Shown here: in pieces, positions 17,110 through 33,560 of the stretch
Numbering within the stretch: position 1 is the first letter of the stretch
Layout: each line of letters starts with the position of its first letter
NCBI RefSeq assembly: GCF_001806325.1
Contig: NZ_CP017580.1
Coordinates: forward strand, 3,100,001-3,164,000
Length of the DNA stretch: 64,000 bases
Direction of reading: 5' to 3'
Source of the DNA: Curtobacterium sp. BH-2-1-1
GTDB lineage: Bacteria; Actinomycetota; Actinomycetes; Actinomycetales; Microbacteriaceae
Notes under the pieces: model-generated
What the model was told of the DNA's origin: nothing
Database searches by the model: none
What the model saw: only the letters and a program-made list of their open reading frames with translations
Program-made: the position numbers and the translations under genes

Positions 17110-18933
17110 ATGCCCACGGAAGCCACTCCGCTGTCCGCGGCCGCCGGTGCACGCCGGACGCCGGAGATCCTGACCGGCTCGGGAGCCGTCCTCCGGACGC
17201 TCGAGCACCTCGGGATCACCGACGTCTTCGGCCTGCCGGGCGGTGCGATCATCCCGTTCTACGACGAGCTCATGGCGTCGCAGACGATCCGCCACGTCCT
17301 CGTCCGCCACGAGCAGGGCGCCGGCCACGCCGCCGAGGGCTACGCCTCGGCGTCCGGCAAGGTCGGCGTCGCCATCGCCACCTCGGGCCCCGGCGCGACG
17401 AACCTCGTCACCGCGATCGCCGACGCCTACATGGACTCGGTGCCGTTCATCGCGATCACCGGCCAGGTCTTCTCGACCCTGATGGGGACGGACGCCTTCC
17501 AAGAAGCCGACATCGTCGGCATCACCATGCCGATCACGAAGCACTCGTTCCTCGTGACCGACCCGGCCGACGTGCCGGCGACCCTCGCCGCGGCGCACCT
17601 CATCGCGACGACCGGACGCCCCGGCCCCGTGCTGGTCGACATCACGAAGGACGCCCAGCAGAAGTCGGCGCCGTACGTCTGGCCGCCCAAGATCGACCTG
17701 CCCGGCTACCGTCCGGTCACCAAGGCGCACGGCAAGCAGATCACCGCGGCCGCGCAGCTCCTCGCCGAGTCCGAGCGCCCGGTGCTCTACGTCGGCGGCG
17801 GCGTCATCCGCTCCCGGGCGACCGCCGAGCTGCTCCGCTTCGCCGAGGCCACCGGTGCGCCGGTCGTCACGACCCTGATGGCACGGGGCGCCTTCCCCGA
17901 CTCGCACCCGCAGCACCTCGGCATGCCCGGCATGCACGGCACCGTCCCGGCGGTGCTCGGCCTGCAGGACAGCGACCTCATCATCGCGCTCGGTGCCCGC
18001 TTCGACGACCGCGTGACCGGCAAGGCCGACGAGTTCGCGCCGAACGCCAAGGTCGTGCACGTGGACATCGACCCGGCCGAGATCTCGAAGATCCGCTTCG
18101 CCGACGTCCCGATCGTGGGCGACGCGAAAGAGGTCCTGGTCGACCTGCTCGACGCGTGGGGCGGCATCCCGACCGACCAGCGTGCGAGCACCGCCGAGTG
18201 GTGGGCGAAGCTCGAGCAGCTCAAGGTCGACTTCCCGCTCGGCTACGCGGAGCCGACGGACGGACTGCTGGCGCCGCAGGCCATCATCAAGCGCATCGGC
18301 GAGCTGAGCGGCCCCGAGGCGATCTACGCCTCCGGCGTCGGGCAGCACCAGATGTGGTCGGCGCAGTTCATCAAGTACGAGCGTCCGAACGCCTGGCTGA
18401 ACTCCGGCGGCGCGGGCACGATGGGCTACTCCGTCCCCGCCGCGATGGGCGCGAAGGTCGCCGAGCCGGACCGCGTGGTCTGGGCGATCGACGGCGACGG
18501 CTGCTTCCAGATGACCAACCAGGAGCTCGCGACCTGCGTCATCAACGACATCCCGATCAAGGTCGCGATCATCAACAACTCGTCGCTCGGCATGGTGCGG
18601 CAGTGGCAGACGCTGTTCTACGACGGCCGCCACTCGTTCACCGACCTCGAGACCGGCCACGACTCGCGCCGCGTGCCCGACTTCGTGAAGCTGGCGGACG
18701 CGTACGGTGCCCTCGGCATCCGCGTCGAGAAGGCGGACGAGGTCGACGCCGCCATCCAGCTCGCCCTCGAGACGAACGACCGCCCCGTGGTGATCGACTT
18801 CGTCGTGAGCCGCGACTCGATGGTCTGGCCGATGGTCCCGCAGGGAGTCAGCAACTCGTCCATCGAGTACGCCCAGGCCCTCGCCCCCACCTGGGACGAC
18901 GAGGACGCCGACATGACGGGGGAAACCGCATGA
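17110..18933 (+). CDS. ilvB: acetolactate synthase large (catalytic) subunit
   Basis: This 607-aa ThDP enzyme condenses two pyruvates, or pyruvate with 2-oxobutyrate, in the first common step to branched-chain amino acids. The N-terminal domain carries [14 protein letters not shown] and [14 protein letters not shown] with catalytic Glu68. The central domain binds FAD, and the C-terminal domain has the ThDP motif beginning [15 protein letters not shown] and ending in IINNSSLG. The ATG at 17110 has AAGGA upstream; longer frames run into ilvD on another frame and are spurious. The stop overlaps the ilvN start by 4 nt, so the two subunits are co-translated. Confidence 0.95.
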   Translation: MPTEATPLSAAAGARRTPEILTGSGAVLRTLEHLGITDVFGLPGGAIIPFYDELMASQTIRHVLVRHEQGAGHAAEGYASASGKVGVAIATSGPGATNLVTAIADAYMDSVPFIAITGQVFSTLMGTDAFQEADIVGITMPITKHSFLVTDPADVPATLAAAHLIATTGRPGPVLVDITKDAQQKSAPYVWPPKIDLPGYRPVTKAHGKQITAAAQLLAESERPVLYVGGGVIRSRATAELLRFAEATGAPVVTTLMARGAFPDSHPQHLGMPGMHGTVPAVLGLQDSDLIIALGARFDDRVTGKADEFAPNAKVVHVDIDPAEISKIRFADVPIVGDAKEVLVDLLDAWGGIPTDQRASTAEWWAKLEQLKVDFPLGYAEPTDGLLAPQAIIKRIGELSGPEAIYASGVGQHQMWSAQFIKYERPNAWLNSGGAGTMGYSVPAAMGAKVAEPDRVVWAIDGDGCFQMTNQELATCVINDIPIKVAIINNSSLGMVRQWQTLFYDGRHSFTDLETGHDSRRVPDFVKLADAYGALGIRVEKADEVDAAIQLALETNDRPVVIDFVVSRDSMVWPMVPQGVSNSSIEYAQALAPTWDDEDADMTGETA

Positions 18934-19430
18934 GCCACGTCCTCTCCCTCCTCGTCGAGGACAAGCCGGGTCTGCTGACCCGCGTCGCCGGGCTGTTCGC
19001 GCGCCGCGGGTTCAACATCGAGTCCCTCGCGGTCGGCAACACCGAGGTCGACGGCCTCAGCCGGATCACGGTCGTCGTCGACGTCGAGGACCTCCCGCTC
19101 GAGCAGGTGACGAAGCAGCTCAACAAGCTGGTCAACGTCATCAAGATCGTCGAGCTGGACTTCTCCCAGTCCGTCCAGCGCGAGCACATGCTCGTGAAGG
19201 TGCGGGTGGACAACCAGACGCGCTCGGCCGTGCTCGAGGCAGTGAACCTGTTCCGTGCGCAGGTCGTCGACGTCGCGAACGACTCGCTCATCGTCGAGGT
19301 GACCGGCGACCCCGGCAAGATCCAGGCGATCCTCCGCGTGCTCGAGCCCTACGGCATCAAGGAGCTCGCCCGTGCGGGCCTCCTCGGCATGGGCCGTGGG
19401 CCCAAGAGCATCACCGACCGGGTGCGCTGA
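18930..19430 (+). CDS. ilvN: acetolactate synthase small (regulatory) subunit
   Basis: This 166-aa protein is the regulatory partner of IlvB, binding valine for feedback inhibition. The N-terminal ACT domain starts [21 protein letters not shown] and continues [12 protein letters not shown]; the C-terminal half carries the family segment [22 protein letters not shown]. Length is normal. The ATG at 18930 overlaps the ilvB stop (ATGA). The gene is hidden inside a longer open frame that begins within ilvB, but only this part is real. A strong hairpin lies 11 nt after the stop, before ilvC. Confidence 0.95.
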   Translation: MSHVLSLLVEDKPGLLTRVAGLFARRGFNIESLAVGNTEVDGLSRITVVVDVEDLPLEQVTKQLNKLVNVIKIVELDFSQSVQREHMLVKVRVDNQTRSAVLEAVNLFRAQVVDVANDSLIVEVTGDPGKIQAILRVLEPYGIKELARAGLLGMGRGPKSITDRVR

Positions 19431-20573
<1,143 letters not shown>

Positions 20574-20595
20574 TCTTCGCAACACCACTCGACGA

Positions 20596-20627
20596 CGAGG
20601 CGGCGGTGCACCCGCACCGCCGCCTCG
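20596..20627 (+). terminator. ilvC terminator
   Basis: CGAGGCGGCGGTGC (20596-20609) pairs perfectly with GCACCGCCGCCTCG (20614-20627), 14 bp with an ACCC loop, 22 nt after the ilvC stop. Confidence 0.7.
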
Positions 20628-20782
20628 CGATGTGACCCGAACGTTATGCAGCACTTCACCACCAGCCCTGACGCCGCCCACCGGCGTCCCCTCGGCGTTC
20701 CCGGGGACGTTTCGCGACGACCGTCGTCCGGCCCGGACATGGGCGGTCCTCAGGTCGTCGTCCAGCATGGGAGGATCGTCGG

Positions 20783-21973
20783 ATGGCGGTGACGAAGCGA
20801 GCGGTCCACATCGGCGCCGGCAAGATCGGACGCGGGTTCGTGGGGCAGTTCCTGGTCGCGAGCGGCTACGAGCTCACCTTCGTGGACGTCGACGACCGCG
20901 TCGTCTCGGCACTGAACGAAGCCGGCCGGTTCGTCGTGCACGAGGTCGGCGAGATGCCGGTCGAGCACCTCGTCTACGGGTTCACGGCACTCAGCAGCAA
21001 GACCGACCGCGAGCAGGTCGTCCGGGCCATCGCCGAGGCCGACGTCGTCACGACCGCGGTCGGCGCCCGGACCCTCCCGCTCGTCGCCCCCGTCATCGCC
21101 GAGGGGCTGGCCGCCCGGCCGCTCGACCGTGGCGACGTCACGATCGTGGCGTGCGAGAACGCCTTCAACGCGACGGACTCCCTGCACGCCAGCATCCGCC
21201 GTGCCCCCATCCTCGAGGACCGCGACATCGCCGCCGTCTTCGCGAACTGCGCCATCGACCGCATCGTCCCCGACCAGTCCGGGGTGCTCGGCCAGTCCGG
21301 CGGCCTCGACGTCGTGCTCGAGCCGTTCTACGAGTGGGTCATCGAGCGCACGCCCTTCGCCGACTCCGACGCCGAGCCGCCCGCGATCGACGGCGTGACC
21401 TGGGTCGACGACCTGCAGCCGTTCGTCGAGCGCAAGCTCTACACGGTGAACACCGCGCACGCGACGGCCGCCTACCACGGCTACGTCCGGGGCATCCGCC
21501 TCATCCGCGAGGCCCTCGAAGACGAGGCGGTCCGCGCCGAGGTCGACGGCGTCCTCGCCGAGACCACCGCGCTCCTCGTCGCCAAGCACGGCTTCGACCC
21601 GGAGGAGCACGCGCGCTACGTCGCCGCGAACCTCTCCCGCATCGCGAACCCGCACCTCCCGGACACGACCGTCCGCGTCGGACGCAACCCGCTCCGGAAG
21701 CTCGGCCGCCGCGAGCGCTTCGTCGGCCCGGCCGCGCAGCTCGCCGAACGCGGGCTCCCCGTCGACCACCTGCTCGGCGCCGTGCGCGTCGCGCTCGACT
21801 TCGACGACGAGAACGACCCCGAGTCGATCGAGCTGCACGCGCTGCTCCGCTCGGGTGCGACGGCACACGCCCTCACCGAGATCCTCACCGGCCTGATGGA
21901 GAGCCACCCGCTGTTCCCCGCGGTGCGCGAGGTCGTCGCCGAGGTCCTCGAGACCCAGCCCGCCGACGTCTGA
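20783..21973 (+). CDS. mtlD: mannitol-1-phosphate 5-dehydrogenase
   Basis: This 396-aa polyol-type dehydrogenase oxidises mannitol-1-phosphate to fructose-6-phosphate with NAD+. The N-terminal nucleotide-binding motif is VHIGAGKIGRGFVGQFL. ACENAFNATD, FANCAIDRIVP and the C-terminal domain motifs KLYTVNTAHATAAYHGY and NPLRKLGRRERF are characteristic of MtlD rather than secondary mannitol dehydrogenases. The ATG at 20783 has GGGAGGA at a normal distance. No mannitol PTS gene is visible beside it; it sits alone between ilvC and the serA block, so its regulation is unclear. Confidence 0.9.
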   Translation: MAVTKRAVHIGAGKIGRGFVGQFLVASGYELTFVDVDDRVVSALNEAGRFVVHEVGEMPVEHLVYGFTALSSKTDREQVVRAIAEADVVTTAVGARTLPLVAPVIAEGLAARPLDRGDVTIVACENAFNATDSLHASIRRAPILEDRDIAAVFANCAIDRIVPDQSGVLGQSGGLDVVLEPFYEWVIERTPFADSDAEPPAIDGVTWVDDLQPFVERKLYTVNTAHATAAYHGYVRGIRLIREALEDEAVRAEVDGVLAETTALLVAKHGFDPEEHARYVAANLSRIANPHLPDTTVRVGRNPLRKLGRRERFVGPAAQLAERGLPVDHLLGAVRVALDFDDENDPESIELHALLRSGATAHALTEILTGLMESHPLFPAVREVVAEVLETQPADV

Positions 21974-22022
21974 CCGGCGGCCGCACAGGTCGTCCGTGGT
22001 CGAGCCGGAGCGGCACGCCTCG

Positions 22023-22028
22023 TAGAAT
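22023..22028 (+). promoter_or_regulatory. -10 box (TAGAAT) of a leaderless transcript
   Basis: TAGAAT lies exactly 6 nt before the ATG at 22035. The intervening bases offer no good Shine-Dalgarno at a usable distance. Confidence 0.5.
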
Positions 22029-22034
22029 CGAGGC

Positions 22035-22475
22035 ATGACCACGGCAGCATCCCCGCCCGACGGCTCGGTCGACCACGACGACGACGCCCTCAGCTGGGGC
22101 GACGCCGACGACGCGACCCACGTCGACGCGGCGCACAACCCGGTCACCGTCAAGGAACGCTCCGGCCGTGACCCCGAGGCCCCCGAGACCTCCGGCGCGC
22201 TCATCGGGTTCGGCGTCTTCGGTGGCCTGTACCTGCTCTACACGGTGGCCTGGCTGCTCACGGCCTCGACCTCGTACGTCTCGGACGTCGACACCGTGCT
22301 GACCGTCTTCGTCGAGGTCCTCCGGTTCCTGTCGATCGTCGCACCCGCGCTGTGGTTCACCGTCGTGCTCTGGGCCGGCCGTGGACAGCGCACGCGGAGC
22401 CGTCTGCTGTGGATGCTGCTCGGCGCCCTCGTCCTCTTCCCGTGGCCGTTCCTCATGACGCGGAGCTTCGGGTGA
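22035..22475 (+). CDS. small membrane protein, 146 aa
   Basis: This protein has a 55-residue acidic, hydrophilic N-terminus (many Asp, for example DHDDDALSWGDADDATH) followed by three hydrophobic helices (SGALIGFGVFGGLYLLYTVA, VLRFLSIVAPALWFTVVLW and LLWMLLGALVLFPWPFLM). No catalytic motif is seen and the family is not recognised beyond a resemblance to unnamed Microbacteriaceae proteins encoded before serA. It overlaps the next gene by 4 nt (GTGA), so the two proteins may work together. Confidence 0.75.
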   Translation: MTTAASPPDGSVDHDDDALSWGDADDATHVDAAHNPVTVKERSGRDPEAPETSGALIGFGVFGGLYLLYTVAWLLTASTSYVSDVDTVLTVFVEVLRFLSIVAPALWFTVVLWAGRGQRTRSRLLWMLLGALVLFPWPFLMTRSFG

Positions 22476-22852
22476 CCGCCGCGACGCCGACCGTCCGTCG
22501 GTCGTCCCGGGCGTTCGTCGGCAAGGTCGTCGTCTGGCTCGTGTTCGCCCTGCTGTTCGCGTACATGACCGTGCAGAGCGTCGGCAACCTCGTGACCGTC
22601 TCGCAGTCCGTCCGCGCGTTCAACGCGTTCCTCGGCACGACGTCCGGCGGCGACTCTCTGGCCCGCAGCACCCCGTGGGTGTGGCTCGTGCTGGACATCG
22701 CGATCGCGCCGATCGCGTTCGTCGTCGCGCTGTGGGTGAGCCGTCGCGCGCGGCTCGCGGTGACGATCGGCGTCTTCGTCCTCGCGTTCGCCGCCGCCGG
22801 CGCGCTGTGGCTCGATCTGCAGCTCTTCGTGCCGCGGCTGCTGGATTTCTGA
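22472..22852 (+). CDS. small membrane protein, 126 aa
   Basis: This protein has about three hydrophobic helices: VGKVVVWLVFALLFAYMTV, STPWVWLVLDIAIAPIAFVVA and TIGVFVLAFAAAGALWL. The GTG at 22472 overlaps the previous stop codon; the longer open frame starting at 22352 lies inside the previous gene and is unlikely. Function unknown. It ends 19 nt before a GGAGGCGCGG-family hairpin, so the pair forms a two-gene transcription unit ahead of serA. Confidence 0.72.
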   Translation: MTAATPTVRRSSRAFVGKVVVWLVFALLFAYMTVQSVGNLVTVSQSVRAFNAFLGTTSGGDSLARSTPWVWLVLDIAIAPIAFVVALWVSRRARLAVTIGVFVLAFAAAGALWLDLQLFVPRLLDF

Positions 22853-22870
22853 CGGTCCGTCCGACGGCCA

Positions 22871-22902
22871 GGAGGCGCGGTGCCGGCTGGTACCGCGCCT
22901 CC
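22871..22902 (+). terminator. hairpin terminator (GGAGGCGCGG family)
   Basis: GGAGGCGCGGT (22871-22881) pairs perfectly with ACCGCGCCTCC (22892-22902), with a 10-nt loop. It separates the small membrane genes from serA. Confidence 0.65.
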
Positions 22903-23008
22903 CGTCCGTCGTGTGGTCGCCCACCGGACCGCCCCTGCGGTCGTAACCACGAGCGCACGTCGATACGATGGTGGGATACCGCCCGTCTCGTGTGAGGAAA
23001 CTGCAGCT

Positions 23009-24598
23009 GTGCCGAAGCCGGTCGTCCTGATCGCCGAAGAACTCTCGCCCGCCACAGTCGACGCCCTCGGGCCCGACTTCGAGATCCGGAACGTGGACGG
23101 TACCGACCGCCCCGCCCTCCTGGCCTCCCTCGCCGACGCGCACGCCATCCTGGTGCGCTCCGCCACCAAGGTCGACGCCGAGGCGATCGCCGCGGCCCCG
23201 AACCTCAAGGTCGTCGCCCGTGCCGGTGTCGGCCTCGACAACGTCGACATCAAGGCGGCCACCACCGCCGGGGTGATGGTCGTCAACGCGCCGACGTCGA
23301 ACATCATCTCCGCCGCCGAGCTCACGGTCGGCCACATCCTGTCGCTCGCGCGCCACATCCCGGCCGCGCACGCGTCGCTCGCCGCCGGCACCTGGAAGCG
23401 CTCCGCGTACACCGGTGTCGAGCTGTACGAGAAGACCGTCGGCATCATCGGCCTCGGCCGCATCGGTGCGCTCATCACCCAGCGCCTACAGTCGTTCGGC
23501 GTCCAGGTCATCGCGTACGACCCGTACGTCACCACGGCCCGTGCCCAGCAGCTCGGAGTCGAGCTCGTCTCGCTCGAGGACCTGCTCAAGCGCGCCGACT
23601 TCACCACGATCCACATGCCGAAGACGCCGGAGACGGTCGGCATGATCTCGGACGACCAGTTCGCGCTCATGAAGCCGACCGCGTTCGTCGTGAACGTCGC
23701 CCGTGGCGGGCTGATCGACGAGGGCGCGCTGCACCGCGCGCTCACCTCGAACACGATCGCCGGCGCCGGTCTCGACGTCTTCGTGTCCGAGCCCCCGAAG
23801 GACTCGCCGCTCGTCGCGCTCCCGAACGTCGTCGTCACGCCGCACCTCGGTGCCTCGACGGACGAAGCGCAGGAGAAGGCGGGCGTCTCGGTCGCCAAGT
23901 CCGTGCGGCTCGCCCTCGGCGGAGAACTCGTCCCCGACGCGGTCAACGTCGCCGGTGGCGTCATCGACCCGTACGTGCGCCCGGGCATCCCGCTCGTCGA
24001 GAAGCTCGGTCAGGTGTTCACCGGCCTCGCGACGTCGCCCGTTACCAGCATCGACGTCGAGGTGCACGGCGAGCTCGCCGAGTTCGACGTCAGCGTGCTG
24101 AAGCTCGCGGCGCTCAAGGGCGTCTTCACCGACGTCGTCAGCGACCAGGTGTCCTACGTGAACGCACCGTTGATCGCCGAGCAGCGCGGGGTCACCGTGC
24201 GGCTCATCACCGACTCGGACAGCCCCGAGTACCGGAACGTGCTCACGATCCGCGGGGCCCAGTCAGACGGCCCGGCGATCAGCGTGTCCGGCACGCTCAC
24301 CGGCCCGAAGCAGGTCGCGAAGCTCGTCGAGATCAACGGTCACGACGTCGAGGTCGCCCTCGCCGAGCACCACGTGGTGATGGAGTACACCGACCGGCCC
24401 GGCATCGTCGCGGTCTACGGCAAGGAGTTCGGCGACGCCGGCATCAACATCGCGGCGATGCAGATCTCGCGGGAAGCCGCCGGCGGCCAGGCGCTCAGCG
24501 TCCTCACCGTCGACTCGCCGGTCCCGGCCGAGATCCTCGAGCACGTCCGGTCCACGATCGACGCGGCCTCGCTCCGCGAGATCGACATCACGCTGTAG
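23009..24598 (+). CDS. serA: D-3-phosphoglycerate dehydrogenase
   Basis: This 529-aa enzyme commits 3-phosphoglycerate to serine synthesis. The substrate and NAD domains contain [55 protein letters not shown] and the catalytic-His region [15 protein letters not shown]. The long form is present: an intervening (ASB) domain at about 320-450 and a C-terminal ACT domain ([15 protein letters not shown]) that binds serine in relatives. The GTG at 23009 is chosen because GAGGA lies upstream and the length is then typical; a TACGAT -10 candidate is at 22964-22969. The frame upstream crosses the terminator and is not coding. Confidence 0.95.
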   Translation: MPKPVVLIAEELSPATVDALGPDFEIRNVDGTDRPALLASLADAHAILVRSATKVDAEAIAAAPNLKVVARAGVGLDNVDIKAATTAGVMVVNAPTSNIISAAELTVGHILSLARHIPAAHASLAAGTWKRSAYTGVELYEKTVGIIGLGRIGALITQRLQSFGVQVIAYDPYVTTARAQQLGVELVSLEDLLKRADFTTIHMPKTPETVGMISDDQFALMKPTAFVVNVARGGLIDEGALHRALTSNTIAGAGLDVFVSEPPKDSPLVALPNVVVTPHLGASTDEAQEKAGVSVAKSVRLALGGELVPDAVNVAGGVIDPYVRPGIPLVEKLGQVFTGLATSPVTSIDVEVHGELAEFDVSVLKLAALKGVFTDVVSDQVSYVNAPLIAEQRGVTVRLITDSDSPEYRNVLTIRGAQSDGPAISVSGTLTGPKQVAKLVEINGHDVEVALAEHHVVMEYTDRPGIVAVYGKEFGDAGINIAAMQISREAAGGQALSVLTVDSPVPAEILEHVRSTIDAASLREIDITL

Positions 24599-24611
24599 GG
24601 GAGTGGCGGAC

Positions 24612-25679
24612 ATGACGCAGACGGTGAAGCTCGCGGTGATCCGCGGGGACGGCATCGGACCCGAGGTGGTCGACGAGGCACTGAAGGTGCTGCACGCCGT
24701 GCTGCCGGACGACCTCGTGGTGGAGGAGACCCCGTTCTCCCTCGGTGCCGACCGGTTCCTCGAGACCGGCGACATCCTCACCGAGGACGACATGTCCGCC
24801 ATCGCCACCCACGACGCGATCCTGCTCGGCGCGGTCGGCGGCGACCCCCGCGACCCCCGGCTCGCCGGCGGGATCATCGAGCGCGGGCTGCTGCTGAAGC
24901 TGCGGTTCGCCTTCGACCACTACGTGAACCTGCGCCCGACCGTCGTCTACCCGTCGGTGACGACGCCGCTGACGTCCCCCGGTGACGTCGACTTCGTCGT
25001 CGTGCGCGAGGGCACCGAGGGACCGTACGTCGGCAACGGCGGCGCCATCCGCGTCGGGACCCCGCAGGAGATCGCGACCGAGGTCTCGTTGAACACCGCG
25101 TACGGCGTCGAGCGCGTCGTCCGGTACGCGTTCGAGCTGGCGGACCGGCGGCCGCGCAAGCACCTCACGCTCGTGCACAAGAGCAACGTCCTGGTGCACG
25201 CCGGAGCCCTCTGGCAGCGCACCGTCGCGGCCGTCGGGCAGGAGTACCCGGACGTCACGGTGGACTACCAGCACGTCGACGCCGTCACCATCCACATGGT
25301 GCGGGAACCTGCTAGGTTCGACGTCATCGTCACCGACAACCTCTTCGGGGACATCATCACCGACCTGGCCGGCGCGATCAGCGGCGGCATCGGTCTGGCG
25401 GCCTCGGGCAACATCAACCCGGACGGCACCTTCCCCAGCATGTTCGAGCCGGTCCACGGCTCCGCGCCGGACATCGCGGGTCAGCAGAAGGCCGATCCCA
25501 CGGCCGCCATCCTGTCCGTCGCACTGCTGCTCGACCACATCGGTCGCAGCGACCTCGCGGCGGCGGTCACGCGGGCGGTCGAGGCCGACCTCGCCGACCG
25601 GGGCACCTCGCAGCGTCGCACGGCCGAGATCGGCGACGCCATCGCCGCCGCGGCCACGGCACGCACCACCACCGCCTGA
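24612..25679 (+). CDS. leuB: 3-isopropylmalate dehydrogenase
   Basis: This 355-aa NAD-dependent oxidative decarboxylase acts in leucine synthesis. Motifs seen are [31 protein letters not shown], the substrate loop [32 protein letters not shown] and, near the end, [16 protein letters not shown] and [12 protein letters not shown]. The ATG at 24612 is preferred to the GTG at 24603 because GGGGAG (24598-24603) is spaced 8 nt from it. The gene follows serA by 13 nt and ilvE begins 15 nt later, indicating one transcript. Confidence 0.94.
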   Translation: MTQTVKLAVIRGDGIGPEVVDEALKVLHAVLPDDLVVEETPFSLGADRFLETGDILTEDDMSAIATHDAILLGAVGGDPRDPRLAGGIIERGLLLKLRFAFDHYVNLRPTVVYPSVTTPLTSPGDVDFVVVREGTEGPYVGNGGAIRVGTPQEIATEVSLNTAYGVERVVRYAFELADRRPRKHLTLVHKSNVLVHAGALWQRTVAAVGQEYPDVTVDYQHVDAVTIHMVREPARFDVIVTDNLFGDIITDLAGAISGGIGLAASGNINPDGTFPSMFEPVHGSAPDIAGQQKADPTAAILSVALLLDHIGRSDLAAAVTRAVEADLADRGTSQRRTAEIGDAIAAAATARTTTA

Positions 25680-25694
25680 CAGGAGTCTCCCCGT

Positions 25695-26804
25695 ATGAGC
25701 ACCGACACCGACTTCGGACTCGCGTTCGCCACCACCCCCTCACCCGATCGCCGTGCCTCCGCCGAGCGCGAGGAGATCCTCGCCGACCCGGGCTTCGGCA
25801 AGCACTTCACGGACCACATGGCCACCGTGCAGTGGACGCTGGACGCCGGGTGGCACGATGCCTCGGTCCACCCGTACGGGCCGATCAGCCTCGACCCCAG
25901 CGCGAGCGTCCTGCACTACGCGCAGGAGATCTTCGAGGGGCTGAAGGCCTACCGGCACGCCGACGGCTCGGTCTGGACGTTCCGCCCGGACGCCAACGCC
26001 AAGCGCTTCCAGCGGTCCGCGCGGCGGCTCGCGCTGCCGGAGCTGCCGGTGGAGACCTTCGTGGACTCCATCCGCGAGCTGGTCCGGACCGACGTCGACT
26101 GGGTGCCCTCGGCGGCCGAGACGAGCCTGTACCTGCGGCCGTTCATGATCGCGACCGAGTCGTTCCTGGGGGTGCGTGCGGCACAGGCGGTGGCGTACCA
26201 CTGCATCGCGAGCCCGGCGGGGGCGTACTTCACCTCCGGACCGAAGCCGGTGTCGATCTGGCTGTCCACGAACTACGCGCGGGCCGGCAAGGGCGGCACG
26301 GGTGCGGCGAAGACCGGCGGCAACTACGCCTCGTCGCTCCTGCCCCAGCAAGAGGCGTACGAGCACGGCTGCCAGCAGGTCATGTTCCTCGACTCGGTCG
26401 AGGGCAAGTACCTCGAGGAACTCGGGGGCATGAACGTCGTGCTGGTCAAGTCGGACGGCACGCTCGTCACGCCGGACTCCGACTCCATCCTCGAGGGCAT
26501 CACGCGTGACTCGATCCTGCAGCTGGCGGAGGACCGCGGGCTGCGCGTCGAACGCCGTCGGGTGACCCTCGACGAGTGGCGTGACGGCGTCGAGGACGGC
26601 TCCATCACCGAGGCCTTCGCGTGCGGGACCGCCGCCGTCGTGACCCCGATCGCGGAACTCCGCGGCGAGGGCTTCACGATCGGGTCGCCGACCGTCGGGG
26701 CGGGCGAGCTGACGATGTCCCTGCGCGACGAACTCACCGACATCCAGTACGGCCGCCGTCCCGACCCGCACGGGTGGATGACGCGCCTGACCGCCCCGGC
26801 CTGA
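25695..26804 (+). CDS. ilvE: branched-chain amino-acid aminotransferase
   Basis: This 369-aa fold-type IV PLP enzyme makes the last transamination step to Leu, Ile and Val. Diagnostic stretches include GPISLDPSASVLHYAQEIFEG (first 20 residues given in part), YLRPFMIATE, and TGAAKTGGNYASSL with the PLP lysine at residue 206. Near the end come EAFACGTAAVVTPIAEL and the C-terminal region beginning ELTDIQYGRRPDPHGWM. The length fits the long (BCAT2-like) actinobacterial form. AGGAG lies upstream of the ATG. Confidence 0.95.
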   Translation: MSTDTDFGLAFATTPSPDRRASAEREEILADPGFGKHFTDHMATVQWTLDAGWHDASVHPYGPISLDPSASVLHYAQEIFEGLKAYRHADGSVWTFRPDANAKRFQRSARRLALPELPVETFVDSIRELVRTDVDWVPSAAETSLYLRPFMIATESFLGVRAAQAVAYHCIASPAGAYFTSGPKPVSIWLSTNYARAGKGGTGAAKTGGNYASSLLPQQEAYEHGCQQVMFLDSVEGKYLEELGGMNVVLVKSDGTLVTPDSDSILEGITRDSILQLAEDRGLRVERRRVTLDEWRDGVEDGSITEAFACGTAAVVTPIAELRGEGFTIGSPTVGAGELTMSLRDELTDIQYGRRPDPHGWMTRLTAPA

Positions 26805-26822
26805 ACGCACACCACACGTCGA

Positions 26823-26828
26823 TAGGCT
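26823..26828 (+). promoter_or_regulatory. -10 box (TAGGCT) of a leaderless transcript
   Basis: TAGGCT lies 6 nt before the GTG at 26835, suggesting the FAH-fold gene has its own leaderless promoter. Confidence 0.45.
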
Positions 26829-26834
26829 CCAACG

Positions 26835-27605
26835 GTGAAGATCGCACGGTTCAGCAGCAAGGGCGAAGACCCCCGGTACGGCATCCTCGACGAGCGCGAC
26901 CTGGTCGTGCTGGCGGGTGACCCGATGTACCAGGGGTTCGAGACCACGGGGGAGCGGGTGCCCCTGGCGGACGCCAAGCTCCTCGCACCCGTCATCCCGC
27001 GGTCGAAGGTGATCGGCGTGGGGCTCAACTACGCCGAGCACGCGTCCGAGATGGACGAGCGCTCCGGGGACGACCCGGTGGTGTTCCTCAAGCCCAACAC
27101 GTCGGTGATCGGCCCGGAGGACCCGATCCGTCTCCCCGCAGGGGTCGGACGCGTCGACCACGAGGGCGAGCTCGCCATCGTGATCGGGTCGCTCGCGAAG
27201 AACGTCACGCGCGAGGACTTCGCGAGCGTGATCCTCGGCTACACGATCGCCAACGACGTGACCGCCCGTGACCTGCAGGCGCGCGACGGCCAGTGGACCC
27301 GGTCCAAGGGCTTCGACACCTTCTGCCCGCTCGGGCCGGCGATCGAGACCGAGATCGACCCGTCGGACATCCGCATCGAGACCCGCGTGGACGGCGACCT
27401 GCGCCAGGTGGGCTCGACGAGTGAGATGGTGCACGACATCCCGTCCCTCATCGAGTTCGTCTCGTCGATCTGGACGCTCCTGCCTGGCGACGTCATCCTG
27501 ACCGGCACCCCTGCCGGCGTCGGCGAGATCCGCGACGGCGAGGTCGTCGAGGTGACGATCGAGGGGATCGGCACACTGAAGAACCCGGTCATCGCCAAGC
27601 ACTGA
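26835..27605 (+). CDS. fumarylacetoacetate hydrolase (FAH) family protein
   Basis: This 256-aa enzyme carries the FAH fold. The N-terminal small domain is followed by KVIGVGLNYAEHASEM, FLKPNTSVIGPEDPI, and the metal-binding acidic residues in DHEGELAIVIG and ANDVTARDLQ. The C-terminal motif is LLPGDVILTGTPAGVGEIRDGE. Family members include acylpyruvase/oxaloacetate decarboxylase and enzymes of aromatic catabolism; no pathway neighbours identify the substrate here. In actinobacteria such genes often precede gltX, but here the rRNA operon follows. The GTG start is supported by the leaderless promoter. Confidence 0.88.
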   Translation: MKIARFSSKGEDPRYGILDERDLVVLAGDPMYQGFETTGERVPLADAKLLAPVIPRSKVIGVGLNYAEHASEMDERSGDDPVVFLKPNTSVIGPEDPIRLPAGVGRVDHEGELAIVIGSLAKNVTREDFASVILGYTIANDVTARDLQARDGQWTRSKGFDTFCPLGPAIETEIDPSDIRIETRVDGDLRQVGSTSEMVHDIPSLIEFVSSIWTLLPGDVILTGTPAGVGEIRDGEVVEVTIEGIGTLKNPVIAKH

Positions 27606-27617
27606 CACGCGTCACCG

Positions 27618-27650
27618 AACGGCCCGCTCCCACCGTGGGGGCGGGCCGTT
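27618..27650 (+). terminator. terminator before the rRNA operon
   Basis: AACGGCCCGCTCCC (27618-27631) pairs with GGGGGCGGGCCGTT (27637-27650), 14 bp with one G-U pair and a 5-nt loop. Confidence 0.65.
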
Positions 27651-27701
27651 CCGCGTCTCCGCGCGGATCGGCCCGTGCGACACGCCCGGGGTGCGGGACG
27701 G

Positions 27702-28107
27702 TTGGCGGGGCCCCCGGGGCGTGTGTAGAGTAATCACTCGTTGCCGCTGAGGCGGAGAACGGAACGGCCGAGACGGTCACCGGAGCGAACGCCCCGGAGA
27801 TGCAGTCCGGACGGGGTCCCGCCCAGGCAACGAATCCCGATGACGATCCACTCTCGAAGTGGTCTGTTCGGGGTGAGACGAAATGCCTCTCTGACGACGC
27901 TCGTGTTCCACGGGTCGAGTGGGGAGTGCGTCTGGTCCTTGAGAACTCAACAGCGTGCACATTGTCAATGCCAATTTATTGACCCCGTGACTCATCAGTT
28001 TGCTGGTGGGTTCGGAGACAATTCCTTTTGGATAGACAGAATTGTCAGTAGACAGTTCTTTTTGTCAGAATCAACTCGCTGACATCTTCGGGTGTTGGTT
28101 GTAATTT
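27702..28107 (+). promoter_or_regulatory. rRNA operon promoter and leader
   Basis: The best promoter is TTGGCG (27702-27707), an 18-nt spacer and TAGAGT (27726-27731). The 380-nt leader after it becomes AT-rich from about 27960. It carries CTTGAGAACTCAACAG (starting 27938), a conserved rrn leader element in this lineage likely involved in antitermination or processing. A similar TTGAGAACTACACAG occurs in the spacer at about 29975. No protein-coding gene is convincing here. Confidence 0.6.
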
Positions 28108-33208
<5,101 letters not shown>

Positions 33209-33342
33209 TACAACTATTTCCCACACTTCGGTGTGGGGCTCGCGTCCACTTTGTGGTTCCCGACAGACGATCGGGAACAAGAAACTGAACACCGCGCATG
33301 CGCGGAACAGCTTTCGAATTTCCAAGCGATTGGGTCGAAGGT

Positions 33343-33461
33343 GTTCCGGTGGTCATAGCGAGAGGGAAACGCCCGGTCACATTCCGAACCCGGAAGCTAA
33401 GCCTCTCAGCGCCGATGGTACTGCAAGGGGGACCTTGTGGGAGAGTAGGACGCCGCCGGAC
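33343..33461 (+). rRNA. rrf: 5S ribosomal RNA
   Basis: The sequence from GTTCCGGTGGTCATAGCG to GACGCCGCCGGAC has the actinobacterial 5S pattern: loop A, CGCCCGGTCACATTCCGAAC and CGCCGATGGTACTGC. The 5' GTTCCGGTGG and 3' CCGCCGGAC ends pair to form helix I. It lies about 135 nt after 23S. Ends are approximate by one or two bases. Confidence 0.93.
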
Positions 33462-33482
33462 TCAACGTTACGAATACCAGGG

Positions 33483-33513
33483 AACCCCTGACCACCACGT
33501 GGTCAGGGGTTTT
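33483..33513 (+). terminator. rRNA operon intrinsic terminator
   Basis: AACCCCTGACCAC (33483-33495) pairs perfectly with GTGGTCAGGGGTT (33499-33511), with a CAC loop and a T run to 33513. It is the only terminator in the window with a clear U-tract. Confidence 0.9.
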
Positions 33514-33560
33514 CTGCGTTTCCAGGCGCGTTATGATCGGCCGACGAACGAAGGGGACCG